A stretch of DNA of 64,000 bases from an uncultured Nostoc sp. (lineage in GTDB: Bacteria; Cyanobacteriota; Cyanobacteriia; Cyanobacteriales; Nostocaceae). The position numbers and the translations under genes are program-made. The notes beneath the pieces were generated by a model that did not search any database, was not told the origin of the DNA, and saw only the letters and a program-made list of their open reading frames with translations. This document shows positions 43,186 through 51,669 of this stretch, in pieces; the stretch's first letter is position 1, and every line of letters starts with the position of its first letter. The stretch spans positions 129,860 through 193,859 of the forward strand of contig NZ_CALMFY010000113.1 in NCBI RefSeq assembly GCF_937863485.1, given 5' to 3'.

Positions 43186-43848
43186 TTACTTCTTCAGTGC
43201 CAGAGTCAAGCCATCTGCGATCGCTACTACACTAAGACTAACTCGCTGGTCTTGATGCAGCTTTTGATTAAAGGCACGAATCTTTTTAGTTCTATTATCT
43301 TGCACTTGGGGGTCGGCAACCCTGCCTGACCAGAGGACATTATCGATCGCAATCAGTCCTCCCCGTCGCACTAATTGCAGCGATCGCTCATAGTAGCCAT
43401 CATAGTTGCTCTTATCTGCATCGATGAAGGCAAAATCAAAAGTTTCCACTTCTTTGGTTGCGAGTAGCCGATCCAAAGTCTCCAAAGCTGGGGCAATGTG
43501 CAGTTGAATTTTATCCGCGACTCCTGCTTGCTGCCAATAGCGCCGGGCGATCGTTGTAAATTCCTCACTCACATCACAGGCTACTACCTGACCGTCGCTC
43601 GGTAACGCCAATGCCACCACTAAGGCACTATAGCCTGTAAATACCCCAATTTCCAAAGTTTTCTTGGCTGCCAACAATTGCACTAGTAACGCCAGAAACT
43701 GCCCCTGTTCGGGAGCAACCTGCATCCTGCCGATTGGATACTGGGCTGTTTCGTGTCTGAGTTGAGTCAAAATTTCCGGTTCTCGCAAAGAAATTGATAG
43801 TAAGTAGTCATAGAGGTTTTGTTCGAGTCCTAGTGTTTGAGTTGTCAT
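43186..43848 (-). CDS. Class I SAM-dependent O-methyltransferase
   Basis: 220 aa, close in size to the caffeoyl-CoA/catechol O-methyltransferase family. The SAM-binding motif I is LEIGVFTGYSALVVALAL. Motif II is VETFDFAFIDADKSNYDG, with the metal-binding Asp pair. RRGGLIAIDNVLWSGRVADP is the typical post-motif. The divalent-metal ligands look intact. The acceptor substrate is unknown. It is monocistronic. Confidence 0.92.
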   Translation of the reverse strand: MTTQTLGLEQNLYDYLLSISLREPEILTQLRHETAQYPIGRMQVAPEQGQFLALLVQLLAAKKTLEIGVFTGYSALVVALALPSDGQVVACDVSEEFTTIARRYWQQAGVADKIQLHIAPALETLDRLLATKEVETFDFAFIDADKSNYDGYYERSLQLVRRGGLIAIDNVLWSGRVADPQVQDNRTKKIRAFNQKLHQDQRVSLSVVAIADGLTLALKK

Positions 43849-43999
43849 AACGTGTCCTCCTGCAATCCATAACGTTTACACAGCGCTTGCAGTTTCAACT
43901 TCAACAGCGAGTGGGGAATCTACACAAAGTTGAGGCTGCGCGTTGCGTATTCTCCAAGAGTTGTAGCTACTGCCATTTGATTGTTGCGCTTACTAATAT

Positions 44000-44145
44000 T
44001 AGACCTCTTGCATAAATCAAAAGCCCTCACCCTAAATCCCTCTCCCATGCTTGGGAGAGGGACTTTGAAATTGCCTCCCCTTCTCCCAATTTTGAGAGAA
44101 GGGGTTGGGGGTTGAGGGTAGTTTTGCATTTGTGCAAGAGGTCTA
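44000..44145. mobile_element. Inverted-repeat element with 13-bp terminal inverted repeats (MITE-like)
   Basis: TAGACCTCTTGCA (44000-44012) pairs perfectly with TGCAAGAGGTCTA (44133-44145). Inside lie two nested palindromes, CCCTCTCCCATGCTTGGGAG (with AGGG following) and CCCCTTCTCCCAATTTTGAG. The internal block resembles the element at 44889-44981 in opposite orientation. No transposase is encoded. Confidence 0.75.
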
Positions 44146-44255
44146 TTATATTGATTTCTTGCTTCATTCCGGGATTGAACCCAATAATCACGCTTGCGAT
44201 CTGGTTAGCGATCGCCAACTAAACACTACACTTAGTACAGCATTTCATTAATTCC

Positions 44256-44392
44256 AGGACTTACGCACAAGTAACGGAAAATCAAACCGCAGAGTCCGCA
44301 GAGAAGCCAGTGCGCCCTTGCGGTTCCCCGACTTAAAGCAACTGGCGCGACACGGAGAAGTAAGAGTTTCAGAGAGTTCTTGCGTAAGTCCT
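44256..44392. mobile_element. MITE-like element, 12-bp terminal inverted repeats, copy 1
   Basis: AGGACTTACGCA (44256-44267) and TGCGTAAGTCCT (44381-44392). The right 32 bp (44361-44392) are identical to 59289-59320 of a second copy. The interior contains the phrase CCCGACTTAAAGCAACTGGC, which also occurs reversed near 57060. It is non-coding. Confidence 0.8.
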
Positions 44393-44433
44393 AAATTCGT
44401 AACGAATTAAATTTGGCAATACCCGGCAATGCC

Positions 44434-44664
44434 AATGCGTCGCTTTACATTGTTAATGCGTCGGTTTACATCGTTAATGCGTTGGTTTACATTGTTAATG
44501 CGTTGGCTTGCATTGTTAATGCGTTGGTTTACATTGTTAATGCGTTGGCTTGCATTGTTAATGCGTCGGCTTACATTGTTAATGCGTCGGCTTGCATTGT
44601 TAATGCGTCAGCTTGCAATGCCAGTGTGCCGACTTGCATTGTTAATGCATCGGCTGGCATTAAC
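44434..44664. repeat. Minisatellite: eleven 21-bp units
   Basis: Eleven contiguous 21-bp units of the type AATGCGTTGGCTTGCATTG (plus TT), exactly 231 bp without indels. Units 3-6 alternate between two variants (TTGGTTTACA and TTGGCTTGCA). Units 9-11 are degenerate. Because 21 is a multiple of three, two forward frames stay open (repeats like VNALVYI), but no start signal or family supports a protein. Confidence 0.95.
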
Positions 44665-44888
44665 AACGTTACGCTTTTACGCAAAGCTGTATTTAGTACT
44701 TAATATAATTCTTTTCTTTACCTTTAATTAAAAATATGCAGAAAACCCAAAATGCAATCTTCAAAAACCCAAAACTTTTGAGGATTGAATATCTTTGAAA
44801 TCGGGGATGAAAGTTAATAGCAGGAAATATCAAAACCTTGATAAACTGCGTCCACATTGAAAACTGTAGTTCTGTATGAACAGAAAAA

Positions 44889-44981
44889 CCCTCATCCCCC
44901 AGCCCCTTCTCCCAATACTGGGAGAAGGGGAGCCGGAAAGAAGTCCCTCTCCCAAGTAGGGAGAGGGATTTAGGGTGAGGG
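44889..44981. repeat. Palindromic repeat element, second copy
   Basis: CCCTCA (44889) to TGAGGG (44981), with nested palindromes CCCCTTCTCCCAATACTGGG and CCCTCTCCCAAGTAGGGAGA. It is homologous in reverse orientation to the inner block of the 44000-44145 element. Could fold as a strong double hairpin in RNA. Confidence 0.75.
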
Positions 44982-45167
44982 CAAAAACTACGGTTCTCAA
45001 TATAGATAAAGTTTATATACAGTTAACTTCCTAAATTTCCCAGTAAAATACTCAATCCACTACTTAATATTGACAGTTCAAAGAAATTCAATTTATCGTC
45101 TGGAATAACACTCGGCTGTTGTGTAAGAACTTCATAACTGAACTTTGATCACCCAGAGGTTTTTGTA

Positions 45168-47159
45168 ATGCCTATCGATTTATTGAGCCGCAAAAAAACT
45201 CATTTTGTCTTGTGGCGTCCCGGTGCTTCAGAACTAGTTCCCACTCTCTATATTGGCAACACTGCTCCCGAAAGCCCAGACAGATTAGCCCAATTTAAAG
45301 AAATTCCGCTTCGTCAATCAACAGAATTTCCAGAATTGTGGGAAGTTTCGGCTCAAGAATCTAGTTTGACGGAAGGACAGGTCTACTTTTACTGGTTTAA
45401 AGTCCGCAACTCAGACCCTTACGACTCTGCCAATGCTAACCAAATTCTCTACTGCACAGATCCAACAGCGACGACTGTGGATCGACGCTTACGTGCACCA
45501 ACGCCGTCAGAATCGGGAGGTGTTGCTAGCTTCGATCCGGCAAGCGTCGTGCTTTATCAAAATGGGACGCTGATTCCCTGTGATCCCGAAGGGCAAACTG
45601 TAAATTGGGAAGGGGATGCTGCTTTAGAGACGCTGCCAACCAATAATCAACTGGTGATTTACGAATTACCAACCCGCTGGACAAAGATTAACTCAAATGG
45701 ATTGATTGAAGAAGGAAACGGCACATTTCGTGACGTACTGGCACTGTTGATACCAGAAGCGATCGCTCCTACTTTTCCCATACTCAGCGCCTTGAATAAC
45801 CGCGCTCATCTTGTGGAACTGGGAATCAACGCCTTAGAACTTCTGCCACCAGAAGATAGTGATGATGATCTCAATTGGGGCTATGGTACAGCAAATTATT
45901 TTGCAGCGGATTTTGACTTAGGACGCCCAGATAGCAAGTCAGCACCTACTGCTTCGACTGATTTAGCTAATCTGATCAAAGTTTGTCATCAGCAAGGGTT
46001 GCGCTTTTTTGTGGATGTGGTGATGGCATTCTCGCGGAATAATCCTTACCATAACGTTAATTTTTTGGAATTTTACATCAAATGGGCCAGTGGTGATCCA
46101 GAACAAGGGTCAAGAGATGGCTTTGGTGGGGATTTATTTAAGTACGACTATTGGGTAGAGGGTTATAACCCGATTACTGGGCAAAAGTCCTGGCTTGTCC
46201 CAGCCCGTGAATACTTAAAAGCGCATATTGCCCACTGGTTAGAATACTATCGGGTTGATGGTCTGCGGTTGGATAGCGTCAATAATATCGCCAACTACGA
46301 CTTTTTGCAGGAATTTAAAGATTTTGCCCGCACCCTTTGGGACAAAAGAGGTGGAATCGGCGATAGGTTCCTCGTAGTTGGCGAAGAGTTGAGTGTACCC
46401 TTATCTCTCATCCACCAAAATCGTCTGGATGGACTTTGGAATGAAAAGTTCAAGCAAATCATCCGACAGGTGATTTTAGGTAAGAACGCCTGGGATGAAC
46501 CCAGCTTTGAGTGGAGTATCCGCAAACTAATTGATTGCCGAAACTTAGGCTTTACAGATGGTTCTCAGGCGGTAAACTATATAACTTCCCATGATGTTGG
46601 CGGTTATGGTAACGAGCGTTTCTTCAGCTACTTGGTTAGTAATGGAATTGATCATACTGAACCGCGGATTAAGTTAGCATTTGTCTGCCTGCTTACCGCT
46701 GTAGGAATTCCCATGATCCTTGCTGGAGACGAATTTGCCGATCAGCAGGATTTGCCTCCAACAGATGATCATAAGCAGATTGACCCTGTTAACTACAGCC
46801 GTGTGAAAGATGATTGGCGGCAACGCATTTTCCAATACGTTGCCAGGTTGGTTCGCTTGCGTAAGACTTCCGATGCTTTAGCTGTAAATGAGACTCAATT
46901 TCTTCATGTTGACTTTAATGATGGTAAACGAGTTCTAGTCTGGCAGCGTGGTAATAAAGCCGATCAATTAGTAGTTGTAGTGGCGAATTTCTCTGATTAT
47001 GGCACTCCTGTTGGTTCTGAGTACAGAGTCCCGAATTGGCCTGCAACCCCAGTTGGCAAGCAGTGGCAGGAAATTACTCAAGAGCGGATAATTCCATCTG
47101 AATGGGTAGGCAGAGAAGGTATCTTCCCTTGGGAAGCAAAAGTGTACGCTGTAGTTTAA
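45168..47159 (+). CDS. GH13 alpha-amylase family protein
   Basis: 663 aa. An N-terminal beta-sandwich (residues 1-150, with WEVSAQESSLTEGQVYFYWF) precedes the (beta/alpha)8 barrel. Conserved region I is FVDVVMAFSRN, region II GLRLDSVNNIANY (nucleophile Asp), region III FLVVGEEL (acid/base Glu) and region IV YITSHDVGG (Asp). All three catalytic carboxylates are present. The overall pattern is close to glycogen-debranching or branching-type GH13 enzymes, but the specificity is uncertain. There is no signal peptide, so it probably acts on cytoplasmic glucans. A hairpin terminator follows. Confidence 0.92.
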   Translation: MPIDLLSRKKTHFVLWRPGASELVPTLYIGNTAPESPDRLAQFKEIPLRQSTEFPELWEVSAQESSLTEGQVYFYWFKVRNSDPYDSANANQILYCTDPTATTVDRRLRAPTPSESGGVASFDPASVVLYQNGTLIPCDPEGQTVNWEGDAALETLPTNNQLVIYELPTRWTKINSNGLIEEGNGTFRDVLALLIPEAIAPTFPILSALNNRAHLVELGINALELLPPEDSDDDLNWGYGTANYFAADFDLGRPDSKSAPTASTDLANLIKVCHQQGLRFFVDVVMAFSRNNPYHNVNFLEFYIKWASGDPEQGSRDGFGGDLFKYDYWVEGYNPITGQKSWLVPAREYLKAHIAHWLEYYRVDGLRLDSVNNIANYDFLQEFKDFARTLWDKRGGIGDRFLVVGEELSVPLSLIHQNRLDGLWNEKFKQIIRQVILGKNAWDEPSFEWSIRKLIDCRNLGFTDGSQAVNYITSHDVGGYGNERFFSYLVSNGIDHTEPRIKLAFVCLLTAVGIPMILAGDEFADQQDLPPTDDHKQIDPVNYSRVKDDWRQRIFQYVARLVRLRKTSDALAVNETQFLHVDFNDGKRVLVWQRGNKADQLVVVVANFSDYGTPVGSEYRVPNWPATPVGKQWQEITQERIIPSEWVGREGIFPWEAKVYAVV

Positions 47160-47189
47160 TCTTGATGCCGCTCAGTGAAAGATCATGTT

Positions 47190-47218
47190 AGGTCAGGTTT
47201 GGTACTTCAACCTGACCT
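47190..47218 (+). terminator. Rho-independent-type hairpin after the GH13 gene
   Basis: AGGTCAGGTT (47190-47199) pairs perfectly with AACCTGACCT (47209-47218) around a 9-nt loop. It lies 31 nt after the GH13 stop. The following T-tract is weak, so efficiency is uncertain. Confidence 0.6.
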
Positions 47219-47481
47219 ATTCCGATTACCAGGATGAGATACTACAAAATTCGGATGCTTAATTCTGAAACTCAGCGGCTAGATCCATGATTATGGGTAC
47301 AGATGACTCAATCAGCCATGTAGATTGTAATTATTATGCAATAAACCAGCGCACAGACATTCTATATGTAGAGATATTGCATACCAAGCCTTTAGTTGAG
47401 TTACTCGCCTAAACCCTTCTAGAATTAAAACTATTGTAGGGAAATTTTATTACTAAACTTGTTTTTATTCTGGGAGGTATG
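47219..47481. other. Intergenic region before the PRK-like gene
   Basis: About 260 bp, AT-rich, presumably the promoter of the PRK-like gene. GGGAGG at 47472-47477 is its ribosome-binding site. Confidence 0.5.
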
Positions 47482-48420
47482 ATGAGCCGTCCAATAATTC
47501 TTGGTATTGTAGGCGACAGCGCTGCTGGAAAAACAACACTAACGCGAGGAATCGCTCAGGTACTCGGCCCAGAAAATGTTACGCTTATTTGCACAGATGA
47601 TTATCACCGTTACGATCGCCAACAACGTGCAGAGATTGGGATCACTGCCCTTCACCCGGACTGCAACCACTTAGATATTATGCAGCAACACCTGTCGTTG
47701 CTACGCACAGGACAACCAATTCTTAAACCAGTTTACAGCCATAAAACCGGCACATTCGAGCCACCGCAGTATATCAAGCCAAACAAATTTGTGATTATTG
47801 AGGGATTACTCGGTTATTCTACTCGTGCTGCCCGTGATTCTTACGATGTTAAAGTTTACCTTGCACCTCCTGAAGAACTACGCACTAAGTGGAAAGTCAA
47901 GCGGGATACGCAAAAGCGCGGCTACACTGCCCAACAGGTAATAGGGGAATTAGAAAAGCGCGAACCAGACTCAGCACAATTCATCCGTCCGCAGCGGCAA
48001 TGGTCTGATATAGTTATTAGTTTTTACCCACCCATTGAGGAAGCTGATGAAACCAATGGACATTTAAATGTGCGTTTGGTACTACGTCCGACAATTCCCC
48101 ACCCAGATTTTACCCCAATTATCAACTCTAGCTATGGTAATTCTGATTCAGCCATCCGTCTGGGGCTAGACAGGGATATGAGTAAGCCTGTGGATGTCTT
48201 AGAAGTTGATGGTCATGCAACCTTAGAACAGGTGAATAAGCTAGAGCATATTATTTGTTCTGATATGCCCCATTTACGAAGTATTTGCGATCGCGAAAGT
48301 AATCCAGAACTGGGTAAAATCGCAGGTACAACTGGGGAGACATTGCAAAGTTACCCCCTTGCTCTTACTCAGTTGATCATTACCTACCACATGCTTAAAG
48401 CAACGCAAATTTATCAGTAA
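47482..48420 (+). CDS. Phosphoribulokinase/uridine-kinase family protein, non-canonical
   Basis: 312 aa. A P-loop kinase (GIVGDSAAGKTTLTRGIAQV) with TDDYHRYDRQQRAEIGITAL, a phosphoribulokinase-like substrate motif, and IIEGLLGYSTRAARDSYDVK (Walker B region). Canonical Calvin-cycle PRK of cyanobacteria has a redox Cys in its P-loop (usually GDSGCGKST); here it is Ala. It is therefore probably a second PRK-family kinase with a different or unregulated role. The second ATG is chosen because it has better spacing from GGGAGG. It faces the ACP-like gene convergently. Confidence 0.88.
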   Translation: MSRPIILGIVGDSAAGKTTLTRGIAQVLGPENVTLICTDDYHRYDRQQRAEIGITALHPDCNHLDIMQQHLSLLRTGQPILKPVYSHKTGTFEPPQYIKPNKFVIIEGLLGYSTRAARDSYDVKVYLAPPEELRTKWKVKRDTQKRGYTAQQVIGELEKREPDSAQFIRPQRQWSDIVISFYPPIEEADETNGHLNVRLVLRPTIPHPDFTPIINSSYGNSDSAIRLGLDRDMSKPVDVLEVDGHATLEQVNKLEHIICSDMPHLRSICDRESNPELGKIAGTTGETLQSYPLALTQLIITYHMLKATQIYQ

Positions 48421-48528
48421 TCAGCGAAGATGAAGGGGTTTAACGGGTTTGCGATCGCGTTTAGTGTTGTGTGCTGAATTATGCGATGCCTACGGCGGTA
48501 AACTACGCACTATGCTAACGGCTAATCT

Positions 48529-49233
48529 TCAGGTAGAGATTTGCTTATGAATGTAGTCCAAGAGTTCTCCAACAGTGCAAGCTACAGGAACTGAATCACC
48601 GAAAGAATTATAGCTAAATGACGGAGGCCATTTTTTAACTGACCCTAATATCTCCTCAGGTATTTCAATATTAAAATCAAACGCCTCTTCAAGTGCCATT
48701 GCAAGCTCAACAGTATCAAGCTCATCTGCTCCTAAATCGTTACAGATGTGACTAGTTAAAGTTACTTTATCCAACTCATCAACCTTCAACTGTTCACTGA
48801 CTATATCTAGAACTTTAACAAAAAGCTCGGACATACTCTTGTCTCTACCAGACTCATCTAACTTTTTAGCTAACTCAATCAATCGATTTTGCCTGCGATT
48901 CTCCGCCTCTGTCGCTTGTTGAGCTTCTTGTGCCACTCGTCGAGCTTCCTCAACTTTTTGGCACTGTAAGCGCTTGTAGGCTGCTGCTTTCTCAGTCGCT
49001 ACGTGCATTTTCAAGACTTCGATATGGGAGTTAATAATATCACGCACTAGAGAAAATTCAACCTTGTGTCCGCTCTCGCTATAAATTTTTGTAGCTATCT
49101 TCCAGACAGTCTCATCGTGTTTGGATACTAGAGAATTTAAACCCTCTTCTGTAACTGGTATAGTTTTATCTAAATAAGTGTTGATTACTTTTTTCAGGAT
49201 GTCTAACTCATAGGCTCTATCATCAGCGGTCAT
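48529..49233 (-). CDS. Acyl-carrier-protein-like protein lacking the prosthetic-group serine
   Basis: 234 aa from ATG 49233, preceded by AGAGAGG. An ATG 8 codons upstream is also open but has no ribosome-binding site. Residues 1-140 are helical with a Glu/Arg/Gln-rich coiled coil (AAAYKRLQCQKVEEARRVAQ). Residues 150-234 form a carrier-protein fold: HICNDLGADELDTVELAMAL and FDFNIEIPEEIL. In ordinary ACPs the 4'-phosphopantetheine Ser is in the motif GADSLD; here it reads GADELD, so it cannot carry an acyl chain in the usual way. Possibly a signalling or structural paralogue. Confidence 0.88.
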   Translation of the reverse strand: MTADDRAYELDILKKVINTYLDKTIPVTEEGLNSLVSKHDETVWKIATKIYSESGHKVEFSLVRDIINSHIEVLKMHVATEKAAAYKRLQCQKVEEARRVAQEAQQATEAENRRQNRLIELAKKLDESGRDKSMSELFVKVLDIVSEQLKVDELDKVTLTSHICNDLGADELDTVELAMALEEAFDFNIEIPEEILGSVKKWPPSFSYNSFGDSVPVACTVGELLDYIHKQIST

Positions 49234-49703
49234 TGTAACCTCTCTTACACCTGGCATCCGTTAACCTTTTGCTATCTGTTTGTAAGCATCACAGGTAATT
49301 TTAGAGACATAATGGGTGAGGAAAACTTTTATCTTCTTAGGCTGCCCACTCTAATATAGTCGGATCATCCTTACCCGACAAATTTACATCTTGGACTCGA
49401 ATGATGTCGATGTTTGGATTGTGGCGAAGCAACCCCCTGACGCAATACAGCTCAGTTAAGCATTTCTTTCTTCTCTGTGCGTCCTCTGCGCCTTCTCTGC
49501 CAGACGCTGCGCGTTGGCGGAAGCCTCTTGTAGAAAAGGCGGTTCGTTAAAAAATTGATTTTTATTCCTCCGAAAACATGATGTGCAGAAATAGATAAAA
49601 TTTCCCAAAATTAAAGATTTTCTCTAGTTAAGGATAATTCCGATCGCAAACAAGGGATAACTAAGGATAGTTCCATCTAGGGTGAGTATTCTCTTAGTTT
49701 TCT
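49234..49703. other. Divergent intergenic region, no gene seen
   Basis: 470 bp between the ACP-like gene and radC. A short dispersed Nostoc-type segment (about 49485-49550: TCTCTGCCAGACGCTGCGCG) is present. Otherwise AT-rich with no ORF. Confidence 0.5.
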
Positions 49704-50435
49704 ATGACCTATTGCCTCAGAATTGCCGACCTACCTACAAATGAGCGTCCGCGTGAACGGCTAATGACGCACGGTGCCAAAATTTTAGCCACAGCGGAGT
49801 TAATTGCAATTCTTCTAGGCACCGGTCAAGGGCCAGGAAAATTATCTGCTGTGGGTTTGGGACAATATATCTTGAGCGAATTAGGCAAACACCAACGTGA
49901 TCCTTTGGTAGTTCTGCGAGAAGTTACCCCCGCTGAGTTGATGCAAATTTCTGGTGTTGGCCCAGCAAAGGCGACAAGTATCTTAGCAGCAATTGAATTG
50001 GGCAAACGCGCCTTTCAATCTCGACCTTTAGATGGCACACTAATTGATAGCCCACTTGCTGCTGCTGCTACCCTCAGTCAAGATTTGATGTGGCAAACAA
50101 AAGAACGTTTTGCAGTGGTGCTGTTAGATGTCAAGAATCGTTTGCTGGGTACGCAAGTAATTACTATTGGCACTGCAACCGAAACCCTAGCCTCTCCCCG
50201 TGAAATCTTTCGGGAAGTTATTCGTCAAGGTGCAACGCGGGTAATAGTTGCTCACAACCATCCTTCTGGGAACCTTGAACCCAGCCACGAAGATATAGAA
50301 TTAACGCGTCAGTTGTTAGCAGGGGCACAGCTTTTGGGCATTCCGGTATTAGATCATCTGATTTTGGGCAATGGCAATCATCAAAGTTTACGGGAACTGA
50401 CAACTTTGTGGGATGAGCATCCACAAGGGGATTAA
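49704..50435 (+). CDS. radC: DNA repair protein RadC (JAB domain)
   Basis: 243 aa. An N-terminal UPF0758 region with helix-hairpin-helix ([20 protein letters not shown]) precedes a JAB/MPN metalloprotease-like domain with [16 protein letters not shown], the HxH...D zinc site. RadC was linked to repair, but its biochemical role is unsettled. It is monocistronic and convergent with the SDR gene. Confidence 0.95.
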   Translation: MTYCLRIADLPTNERPRERLMTHGAKILATAELIAILLGTGQGPGKLSAVGLGQYILSELGKHQRDPLVVLREVTPAELMQISGVGPAKATSILAAIELGKRAFQSRPLDGTLIDSPLAAAATLSQDLMWQTKERFAVVLLDVKNRLLGTQVITIGTATETLASPREIFREVIRQGATRVIVAHNHPSGNLEPSHEDIELTRQLLAGAQLLGIPVLDHLILGNGNHQSLRELTTLWDEHPQGD

Positions 50436-50481
50436 ATTAACAAGACGCGACGGTTCATTCACCGCATCCTTGCGTTACAAC

Positions 50482-51273
50482 TTATTTGCTTTCCTGCATG
50501 TTTCTAACTAGTTTAGTCACTAGCTTTCTGGGAGTAAATCTTACGGATTCAGCCAGGAGCTTATTTTTAATTCCAGGAACCACAACAGTTTTGTTTTCCA
50601 ATAGACCACGATAGCCGATCTCGGCTACCGTTTCCGCAGTCATAATCTTTTGACCGCTTATCAGCTTTGAGTCTTCCATCGCGGCTCTTTGTTGAAAACC
50701 AGATTCTGTAGGTCCTGGACAAAGCGCCGTCACAGAAACACCTGTACCTTCTAATTCATTAGCGATCGCTTCTGAAAACGATAAAACATAGGCTTTACTA
50801 GCGTAGTATACTGCCATCAGCGGCCCTGGTTGAAAAGAAGCAGTCGAAGCCACGTTTAATATTTTTCCAGACCCCCGCTTAACCATACCCTTGAGGAATA
50901 ACTTGGTTAAATGTGTGAGACATAAAATATTGACCTGTAGCAATTCCAGTTCAGCATTCAGGTCAATTTCGTGAAATAAGCCGTAGGTACCAAACCCCGC
51001 ATTGTTCACCAGCACATCAACTCTGACTGATGCTTGTTCTAACTCAGTGAAAATTTCTTCTGGCGCTGATGGGTTAGATAAATCCCTGGTAATAACTTTG
51101 ACATCAATACCAAATTTCTTTTGAAATTCATCGGCGATTTTATTTAGCTTGTCCACACTTCTAGCTACCAACACCAGATTGTAACCATCTTGAGCAAATA
51201 ACTTCGCGAATTCATAACCGATGCCGCCAGATGCACCAGTAATAAGAACCGTTTGTTTGCGATTACTGTGCAT
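50482..51273 (-). CDS. Short-chain dehydrogenase/reductase (SDR)
   Basis: 263 aa, classical SDR. The NAD(P)-binding motif is ITGASGGIGYEFAKLFA. VNNAGFGTYG follows, and the catalytic YxxxK is in VYYASKAYVLSFSEAI. The C-terminal part (TVVVPGIKNKLLAESVRF, RFTPRKLVTKLVRNMQESK) is typical of DltE/YqjQ-like SDRs. The substrate is unknown. It is monocistronic. Confidence 0.93.
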   Translation of the reverse strand: MHSNRKQTVLITGASGGIGYEFAKLFAQDGYNLVLVARSVDKLNKIADEFQKKFGIDVKVITRDLSNPSAPEEIFTELEQASVRVDVLVNNAGFGTYGLFHEIDLNAELELLQVNILCLTHLTKLFLKGMVKRGSGKILNVASTASFQPGPLMAVYYASKAYVLSFSEAIANELEGTGVSVTALCPGPTESGFQQRAAMEDSKLISGQKIMTAETVAEIGYRGLLENKTVVVPGIKNKLLAESVRFTPRKLVTKLVRNMQESK

Positions 51274-51669
51274 AATTTTTCCTTTCTTAACAGCCTGAAA
51301 ACAAATGAATCATTAGTTATTAGTCATTAGTAACCTAACGCTCTTTAACTTTGATTATTCTCTCACTAAAATAATAAAAAAGTGTTAATTAACCATAACT
51401 AATCACTGACTACAGAACAACAAGCGGTATTTTGCTAAACAAATATTAAAATTTACATTACTTTTTCTCTGGTACAAGCTCAAAGAAACCACCCATAGGA
51501 ATGTAGTCCTTTGAATTTGTACCTCAAGATTTTGCCGCAATTTAGTAGTCCACCAAAGCAACTTTGCTAGGTATCCAAATTAACAAAACGAAAAAACTTT
51601 TCTCTACTCCCTATTCCCTACTATCACTCCTCAAAGTTGGCTTGAGTAACTACTACTTAACAATCACAT
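51274..51669. other. Intergenic region, no gene seen
   Basis: 396 bp. Contains an AT-rich stretch and the sequence between SDR and lipase genes on the same strand; open frames on the plus strand here are antisense shadows. No repeats of note. Confidence 0.45.

Larger units (their letters stand above)
43849..45167. other. Repeat-dense intergenic region
   Basis: 1.3 kb without a convincing gene. In order it contains an inverted-repeat element (44000-44145), a MITE-like element (44256-44392), an eleven-unit 21-bp minisatellite (44434-44664) and another inverted-repeat element (44889-44981). The 3' end holds the promoter of the GH13 gene. Open frames through the minisatellite give only repetitive peptides and are not taken as genes. 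Confidence 0.7.

Noticed and set aside
44434-44664. Possible CRISPR array
   Set aside because: Units are directly abutting 21-mers without variable spacers, and no cas genes are in the window.
44413-44731. ORFs of ~96-100 codons through the 21-bp repeats (VNALVYI-type repeats)
   Set aside because: Two frames are open simply because the unit length is a multiple of three. There is no ribosome-binding site or recognised homologue, and the composition is a pure repeat translation.
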